64,000 bases of DNA from Microlunatus antarcticus (GTDB lineage: Bacteria; Actinomycetota; Actinomycetes; Propionibacteriales; Propionibacteriaceae), in assembly GCF_014193425.1 (NCBI RefSeq), contig NZ_JACHZG010000001.1, forward strand, positions 2,170,001-2,234,000. The letters run 5' to 3'. Each line of letters begins with the position of its first letter. Positions within the stretch are counted from its first letter, which is position 1. Below the pieces are notes generated by a model, which worked only from the letters and a program-made list of their open reading frames with translations, made no database searches and was not told where the DNA came from. The position numbers and the translations under genes are program-made. This document shows, one piece after another, positions 58,648-64,000 of this stretch.

Positions 58648-60057
58648 GTGGACAAACTGCGGAACGTGGCCGTCGTGCTCGCCGGGGGGACTGGCACGCG
58701 CGTCGGTCTGAACATCCCCAAGCAGCTCATCAAGATCGCCGGCAAGCCGATCATCGAGCACACGATCGCGACCATGCAGGCGTCGCCGCTGGTCGACGAG
58801 ATCCTCGTGATGATGACGCCCGGCTACCTCGACGAGATCCGCGCGATCGTGCGTCAGGGCGGCTACGACAAGGTCAGCCAGATCCTCGAGGGTGCCGGCA
58901 CCCGGAACGACACCACCGCGGCCGCGCTCGCCGCGCTCGGCGACACCGAGTGCAACGTCCTGCTGCACGACGCCGTACGGCCGCTGGTCTCGCAGACGAT
59001 CATCGCCGCCAACGTCGAGGCGCTGCAGACCCACCGGGCCGTCGACACCGCCATCCCGTCCGCCGACACCGTCATCTCCGTCGACGCGACGGACGGCAAC
59101 ATCTCCGACGTCCTCCCCCGCCACCTGCTCCGCCGCGGCCAGACCCCGCAGAGCTTCCGCCTCTCGACGATCCGCGCCGCGTACGCGAACGCCGCGCTGG
59201 ACCCGGACTTCAGCGCGACCGACGACTGCACCGTCGTGCTCCGCTACCTGCCCGAGGTCCCCGTCGCCGTGGTCGCCGGGCACGAGCGGAACATGAAGGT
59301 CACCGAGCCGATCGACGTCTACATCGCCGACAAGCTCTTCCAGCTGACGTCGGCCGACGTCCCCGAGCCGCTGGACGACGAGGGCTACCGCGCCCGGCTC
59401 GCCGGCCGCACGATGGTCGTCTTCGGCGGCTCGTACGGCATCGGCGGCGACATCGCCGCGCTGGCCGAGTCGTACGGCGCCACCGTGCACACGTTCTCCC
59501 GGTCGAGCACCGCGACGCACGTCGAGCGTCGCAGCGACATCGCCGCGGCTGCCCGTACGGTCCTCGACCAGACCGACCGGATCGACTACGTGGTCAACAC
59601 CGCCGGGGTGCTGCCGCGCGGCGAGCTCGTCGAGCTGACCGAGGAGACGGTCTACGCGGCCACCGACGTCAACTACCTGGCACCCGTCTTCATCGCCCAG
59701 GAGTTCTTCCCGCACCTCGCGGCGAGCGGCGGGTCGCTCCTGCTCTTCACCTCGTCCTCCTACACACGCGGCCGGTCGGGCTACTCCCTCTACTCCTCCG
59801 CCAAGGCCGCCGTGGTCAACCTGACCCAGGCGCTCGCCGACGAGTGGGCCGGTGACGGCGTGCGCGTGAACTGCGTCAACCCCGAGCGCACCGGCACCCC
59901 GATGCGGACGAAGGCCTTCGGCGAGGAACCGCCCGGCACGCTGCTCGCGTCGGAGGAGGTCGCCCGCCAGTCGCTGGACGTGCTGCTCTCCGACGCCACC
60001 GGGCACGTGATCGACATCCGTCGCGCCGACGGCCCCGCCGCCCTCGCGAACGGGTAG
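58648..60057 (+). CDS. IspD/TarI-like cytidylyltransferase fused to SDR reductase
   Basis: This 469-residue two-domain enzyme has residues about 1-235 as a nucleotidyltransferase (VVLAGGTGTRVGLNIPKQLIKIAGKPIIEHT, HDAVRPLVS, VTEPIDVYIADKL). Residues about 245-465 are a short-chain reductase (TMVVFGGSYGIGGDIAALAES, NTAGVLP, SSSYTRGRSGYSLYSSAKAA with the catalytic Tyr-Lys). The layout and length match Bcs1/Acs1, the bifunctional CDP-ribitol synthase that reduces ribulose 5-phosphate and activates it with CTP for teichoic or capsular polymers. It starts at GTG 58648. Confidence 0.82.
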   Translation: MDKLRNVAVVLAGGTGTRVGLNIPKQLIKIAGKPIIEHTIATMQASPLVDEILVMMTPGYLDEIRAIVRQGGYDKVSQILEGAGTRNDTTAAALAALGDTECNVLLHDAVRPLVSQTIIAANVEALQTHRAVDTAIPSADTVISVDATDGNISDVLPRHLLRRGQTPQSFRLSTIRAAYANAALDPDFSATDDCTVVLRYLPEVPVAVVAGHERNMKVTEPIDVYIADKLFQLTSADVPEPLDDEGYRARLAGRTMVVFGGSYGIGGDIAALAESYGATVHTFSRSSTATHVERRSDIAAAARTVLDQTDRIDYVVNTAGVLPRGELVELTEETVYAATDVNYLAPVFIAQEFFPHLAASGGSLLLFTSSSYTRGRSGYSLYSSAKAAVVNLTQALADEWAGDGVRVNCVNPERTGTPMRTKAFGEEPPGTLLASEEVARQSLDVLLSDATGHVIDIRRADGPAALANG

Positions 60058-60078
60058 GTCCCCGGCGCCGACCGGCGC

Positions 60079-60561
60079 TCAGTACGTCTGCGTGCCCGTC
60101 GGGTTCCAGACGGCCCGGGCGCCGATGTCGCCGACGCGGTAGCACCACACGAGCACCAGCACGCCGACGACGACGAGCGCGAGCGGCAGGACCCGGTCGA
60201 CCGCGCGGACCACCCCGGCCCGGCGACCGACCAGGAACGCGCAGGCCAGGGCGAGCACCCCGTACGCGGCGAGGACGACGAGCAGCTGCGTCGCCAGCTG
60301 GGAGTGCCGGGCGATCAGGGCCGCGACGGGGTTGTCCCCGCCCTCGAGGCCGAGCGTCCGCTGCAGGCCCTCCCCGCTCTCCTTGGCCACGACGGCGGCC
60401 GCGAAGGCGCCGACGGAGACGACGGCGAGCGGCCAGCGCGCCCACGCCCGGAGGCGCGGCACCGCGAAGAGGAAACCGAGCAGGGCGGCGAGCGGAGCGC
60501 CCACCACCACCGCGTGGACGACGAGCGGGTGCAGCGGCATGCCGCCGATGGAGTCGAACAC
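60079..60561 (-). CDS. DUF2231 membrane protein
   Basis: This 160-residue protein from GTG 60561 (VFDSIGGMPLHPLVVHAVVVGAPLAALLGFLFAV) carries the family signature GLPLHPLVVH-like start and four hydrophobic helices. Function is unknown; homologues often sit near redox or cytochrome genes. A ribosome-binding site (GGGAGG) precedes the GTG. Confidence 0.8.
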   Translation of the reverse strand: MFDSIGGMPLHPLVVHAVVVGAPLAALLGFLFAVPRLRAWARWPLAVVSVGAFAAAVVAKESGEGLQRTLGLEGGDNPVAALIARHSQLATQLLVVLAAYGVLALACAFLVGRRAGVVRAVDRVLPLALVVVGVLVLVWCYRVGDIGARAVWNPTGTQTY

Positions 60562-60844
60562 CTGAACCTCCCAGGGCCGGGGCCCGCGGCTGGGGCCGAG
60601 GCTTGACGACGGTTGACGTCCTCTCAACGAGGCAGCCCGGGCTGAGGTTCAGCGCGCTGCGACCGTCCTCACACCATTCCGGGTGACGCACGGGGGGATG
60701 TGAGGTCGACCCCGACGGTTCGGTCCTAGGTGCTGACCTCGGGATGGGGGCGGCGGGTCATCGACCTGTGCCGCCTGGAGCTGGCGGACCACCGCTCCGC
60801 GCGTCGCTGACCCCCACCCGTCTCGTCACCCCGAGGTCTCTCCC
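60562..60844. other. Gap before dicarboxylate symporter gene
   Basis: About 280 bases between divergent genes with no supported gene. It should contain the promoters for the DUF2231 and symporter genes. Confidence 0.4.
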
Positions 60845-62197
60845 GTGTCTTCTGCTCCGTCCACCACCTCCGACGCCCCCGCACGGCGTCGTCTCCACCT
60901 GCCCTTCTGGGCGCAGGTCCTGCTCGGCCTGGCCGTCGGCCTCGTCCTGGGCTTCGTCGCCCGCGAGGGCCAGATCGGCTGGCTCGCCACCACGCTCAAG
61001 ACGATCGGCAGCACCTTCGTGCAGCTGCTGCAGGTCGTCGTCGTCCCGCTCGTCCTGACCGCGATCATCGTCAGCATCGCCAACCTCCGGCAGGTCACCA
61101 ACGCCGCGCGGCTCGCGGTCCAGACGCTGGTCTGGTTCGCCATCACCGCCCTCATCGCCGTGACGATCGGCATCGTCATCGGGCTGGTCACCAACCCGGG
61201 CTCCAGCGCCACGATCAGCACCGCCGGCGCCGAGGCCCCCTCACGCTCCGGCTCGTGGCTCGACTTCCTCACCTCGATCGTCCCGGCCAACATCCTCGGC
61301 CTCGGGTCGTCGAGCAGCGGCCTCTCCTTCAACGTCCTGCAGCTCGTCGTGCTGGGCATCGTCATCGGCGCCGCGGCGCTCTCGGTCGGCGAGCCGGCCG
61401 AGCCGTTCCTCGCCGTCGTCCGGGGTGCCCTGGCGATCTTCCAGAAGATCACCTGGTGGGTCATCCGCCTCGCACCGATCGGCACCGCGGGCCTCATCGG
61501 TCGCGCGGTCGCGCAGTACGGCTGGGACCTGGTCGCGCCGCTCGCCGTCTTCACCGTCGACGTGTACGTCGGCTGCCTCGTCGTGCTCTTCGTCGTCTAC
61601 CCGCTGCTCGCCCGCGCGCACGGTCTGAGCCCGCGGCGCTTCTTCGCCGGCGCCTGGCCCGCGATCCAGTTCGCGTTCGTGTCCCGCAGCTCCGTCGGCA
61701 CCCTGCCGCTGACCCAGCGCGTCGTGACCAAGAACCTCGGGGTCTCGGAGGATTACGCGTCCTTCGCCGTCCCGATCGGCGCCACCACCAAGATGGACGG
61801 CTGCGCCGCGATCTACCCGGCGCTCGCGGCGATCACCGTCGCCCAGCTGTTCGGCGTGCCGCTGGGGGTGACGGACTACCTGCTCATCGCCTTCGTCTCC
61901 GTCGTCGGCTCGGCGGCCACCGCCGGCATCACCGGCGCCGTGGTCATGCTGACCCTGACGCTGTCGACGCTGGGCCTGCCGCTCGAGGGCGTCGGCCTGC
62001 TGCTCGCGATCGACCCGATCCTCGACATGATCAGGACCGCGACGAACGTCGCCGGCCAGGCGCTCGTGCCGACGATCGTCGCCAAGCGCAACGGGCTGCT
62101 CGACCTCGACGTCTACAACGGCGCCAAGGTGAGCTCGATCGACGAGGCCGGCGGCGACGCCAAGGTCCGCGACCGGGAGCTCGCGCACAGCGCCTGA
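60845..62197 (+). CDS. Dicarboxylate/amino acid:cation symporter (DAACS/DctA-GltP type)
   Basis: This 450-residue transporter has eight expected helices and re-entrant hairpins. The first hairpin carries FVSRSSVGTLPLTQR, the serine-rich loop, and the second region carries GATTKMDGCAAIYPALAAI (NMDG-like). DPILDMIRTATNVAGQALVPTIVAK is the substrate-binding end. It takes up C4-dicarboxylates, glutamate or aspartate with Na+ or H+. GTG 60845 chosen. Confidence 0.92.
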   Translation: MSSAPSTTSDAPARRRLHLPFWAQVLLGLAVGLVLGFVAREGQIGWLATTLKTIGSTFVQLLQVVVVPLVLTAIIVSIANLRQVTNAARLAVQTLVWFAITALIAVTIGIVIGLVTNPGSSATISTAGAEAPSRSGSWLDFLTSIVPANILGLGSSSSGLSFNVLQLVVLGIVIGAAALSVGEPAEPFLAVVRGALAIFQKITWWVIRLAPIGTAGLIGRAVAQYGWDLVAPLAVFTVDVYVGCLVVLFVVYPLLARAHGLSPRRFFAGAWPAIQFAFVSRSSVGTLPLTQRVVTKNLGVSEDYASFAVPIGATTKMDGCAAIYPALAAITVAQLFGVPLGVTDYLLIAFVSVVGSAATAGITGAVVMLTLTLSTLGLPLEGVGLLLAIDPILDMIRTATNVAGQALVPTIVAKRNGLLDLDVYNGAKVSSIDEAGGDAKVRDRELAHSA

Positions 62198-62299
62198 CGC
62201 GGCACCGTACGAGACGTACGCACCGCAGCACCCGTACGACCGGACCGCCGGTCCCGGACCCCTCGCTGGGACTCGGGGCCGACGGTCTCGTCGTGGCCG

Positions 62300-64000
62300 C
62301 TACGCATCCGGCCGGTCCTCGCCCGACGACACGTCGGCGTCCACCGAGCCGGCCCAGGCACCCGAGGCTGCCTGCTGCTGCTCGGCCTCGAGCTTGATCA
62401 CGTGCAGCACGGCGTTGATCAGCGCCAGGTGGGTGAACGCCTGCGGGAAATTGCCCAGGTGCTGCCCCGAGTGCGCGTCGATCTCCTCGGCGTAGAGGTC
62501 GAGCGGACCGGCGAAGGAGAGCAGCCGGGCGCAGAGCTTGCGGGCCCGGTCGTACTCCCCGATCTCGCAGAGCGCCGACACCAACCAGAACGAGCAGATG
62601 GTGAAGCTGCCCTCCTCGCCGGCGAAGCCGTCGTCGGTCTCCTCCACCTTGTAGCGGAGCACGAGCCCGTTGACCGTCAGCTCCTTGGCGATGGCCAGGA
62701 CGGTGTTGCGGATGATCGGGTCGTCCGCCGGCAGGAAGCGCACCAGCGGCGCCAGCAGGGCCGAGGCGTCGAGCGCCTTCGACCCGTAGTACTGGGTCAG
62801 CACGCCCCGCTCGTCGACCCCGTTCGCGAGGACGTCGTCCTTGATCTCCTGCGCCGCGAGCTCCCACTCGGCGGCCTTGCCGTCCTCCCCCGTCATCCGG
62901 GCGATCTTGGCGCCGCGGTCCACCGCGACCCAGCACATGATCTTGGACGACGTGAAGTGCTGCAGCTCGCCGCGGACCTCCCAGATCCCGGCGTCCGGCT
63001 CGCGCCAGTACTTGAGCGCCTCGGTCACCTGGGCGTCGAGGATGCCCCAGATCCGGCTGTCGAGGTGGTCGGCCGCCTTGAAGTGCAGGTAGACCGAGTC
63101 GAGCAGCGCCCCCCAGACGTCGTGCTGGCGCTGCGCGTACGCGGCGTTGCCGACCCGGACGGGACGCGAGTTCGCGTAGCCCGGCAGCCAGTCGAGCTCA
63201 CGCTCGGTGAGCTCCTTCTCCCCGCCGATGCCGTACATGATCTGGATGTCCTGCTGGTCGGCGACCAGGTCGGCGATGAAGGCGAAGAAGTCCACCGCCT
63301 CCCAGTCGAAGCCGAGCGAGTAGAGGCCCCAGAGGGCGAACGTCGCGTCGCGGATCCAGGTGTAGCGGTAGTCGTAGTTGCGGTTGCCGCCCGGTGTCTC
63401 CGGCAGCGACGTCGAGCCCGCGGCGGCGATGGCGCCCGTCGGGGCGTACGTCAGTCCCTTGAGCGTCAGCGCGGAACGCTGCAGGTAGCCGCGCCACGGG
63501 TGGTCGGGAAAGCGGCCGCGGGCCAGCCAGTGCTGCCAGTGGTGCGCCGTCCAGACCTGCTTCTCGTACGCCTCCTCGTACGTCCGGACGGGGACCGCGC
63601 CGCCCCAGGAGAGGCAGACGAAGCGCGTGTCGCCCTGCTTGAGCAGCGTGCGGGAGCTGGCCTGGCCACCCTCGAACCCGAGCTTCATGTCGCTGGTCAG
63701 GGTCACGGTGACCGGGTCGTCCTCGGTGGTCGCCGTGCCCGAGTAGTAGCCGCCCTCCGTGTACTCCCACGCGGCGTGCTTCTGCCCGTAGTCGAACACC
63801 GGCTCGCAGTCCATCGTCGTCTGCACCTCGCCCGAGACGCACCGGATGGTGCGGATCAGCATGTGCTCGGCCTCGTAGTCGTTGGGCGTGCGCCGGTAGG
63901 TCCTGGACCGGTCCTCCTCGTGGTGCCACGGGCCGATCACGAGCGCGTCGCGCACGATGATCCAACCGGTCGGGGTGCCCCAGCTCGTCTCGATGATCAT
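62300..64000 (-). CDS. Glycoside hydrolase family 15 protein (5' end cut by window)
   Basis: At least 566 residues of a GH15 glucoamylase/trehalase-like enzyme. The start lies past position 64000: the first residues in the window (MIIETSWGTPTGWIIVRDALVIGPW) are an internal segment of the family. The (alpha/alpha)6 barrel is clear: GNRNYDYRYTWIRDATFALWGLYSLGF, and CVAVDRGAKIA. The tail (QQQAASGAWAGSVDADVSSGEDRPDA) is polar. It likely hydrolyses trehalose or alpha-glucans in the cytoplasm. Confidence 0.9.
   Translation of the reverse strand: MIIETSWGTPTGWIIVRDALVIGPWHHEEDRSRTYRRTPNDYEAEHMLIRTIRCVSGEVQTTMDCEPVFDYGQKHAAWEYTEGGYYSGTATTEDDPVTVTLTSDMKLGFEGGQASSRTLLKQGDTRFVCLSWGGAVPVRTYEEAYEKQVWTAHHWQHWLARGRFPDHPWRGYLQRSALTLKGLTYAPTGAIAAAGSTSLPETPGGNRNYDYRYTWIRDATFALWGLYSLGFDWEAVDFFAFIADLVADQQDIQIMYGIGGEKELTERELDWLPGYANSRPVRVGNAAYAQRQHDVWGALLDSVYLHFKAADHLDSRIWGILDAQVTEALKYWREPDAGIWEVRGELQHFTSSKIMCWVAVDRGAKIARMTGEDGKAAEWELAAQEIKDDVLANGVDERGVLTQYYGSKALDASALLAPLVRFLPADDPIIRNTVLAIAKELTVNGLVLRYKVEETDDGFAGEEGSFTICSFWLVSALCEIGEYDRARKLCARLLSFAGPLDLYAEEIDAHSGQHLGNFPQAFTHLALINAVLHVIKLEAEQQQAASGAWAGSVDADVSSGEDRPDA

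Noticed and set aside
1-64000. CRISPR array or Cas genes that might guide the TniQ.
   Set aside because: No regularly spaced direct repeats or Cas motifs were seen on either strand.

Overview
The window is high-GC DNA with actinobacterial hallmarks: RbpA, a polyprenol-phosphate-mannose synthase next to apolipoprotein N-acyltransferase, a TIGR02611-type PGPGW membrane protein, an FxsA protein, many GTG starts and 4-base start/stop overlaps. The gene content fits the Propionibacteriales (Nocardioidaceae/Propionibacteriaceae), but that placement is inference. The window is half mobile DNA (about 1-33 kb) and half ordinary chromosome (about 33-64 kb).

Layout, mobile half. An ISL3-family transposase runs off the left edge (1-1410). 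It is followed by a tRNA 3'-end-like fragment and a divergent ABM-monooxygenase/GlxA-regulator pair. A 168-base ISL3 remnant (3881-4048) abuts, in frame, the first 46 codons of a broken tnsA homologue (4049-4186). A two-gene operon follows (DUF4238 protein and HEGGH metallopeptidase, 4286-6267) and ends at a set of Tn7-like terminal repeats (6351-6435). Only 55 bases later an oppositely oriented terminal repeat (6491) begins a second, apparently complete Tn7-like transposon. It extends to 32840 (about 26.35 kb) and carries tnsA-tnsB-tnsC-tniQ at its right end (27783-32634). Its cargo is varied: a DUF1963 protein, an ECF sigma unit, small membrane proteins, signal peptidase I, a lipoprotein, redox proteins, a P-loop kinase-like protein, a methyltransferase, and the Pnkp-Hen1 RNA-repair operon. 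Next to tniQ lie an Xre regulator and an unrecognised 299-residue protein. The cargo is also invaded by an IS3 element (10039-11397, GAT target duplication) and an IS21 element (17171-19628), and holds fragments of a GNAT acetyltransferase and an MFS transporter. A recurrent 16-base motif lies in many cargo gaps.

Layout, chromosomal half. After a decayed vapBC pair come an RND-type exporter, a polysaccharide deacetylase, an M23 peptidase, a universal stress protein, a VOC protein, a large LuxR ATPase regulator, dihydrolipoamide dehydrogenase, an HTH-MurA fusion behind a perfect palindrome, and pyridoxal kinase. Further on are a second ABM protein, a GDPD, an MFS (UMF1) transporter, rbpA, fxsA, the Ppm/Lnt lipoprotein-glycosylation pair, an amidohydrolase, an Lrp regulator, a 5'-3' exonuclease, a cytidylyltransferase-SDR fusion, a DUF2231 protein, a dicarboxylate symporter, and a GH15 enzyme cut by the right edge.

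The most notable content is the tandem pair of Tn7-like elements at one locus. The left one is broken and keeps a candidate defence module between its end and tnsA. The right one looks intact and carries RNA repair.
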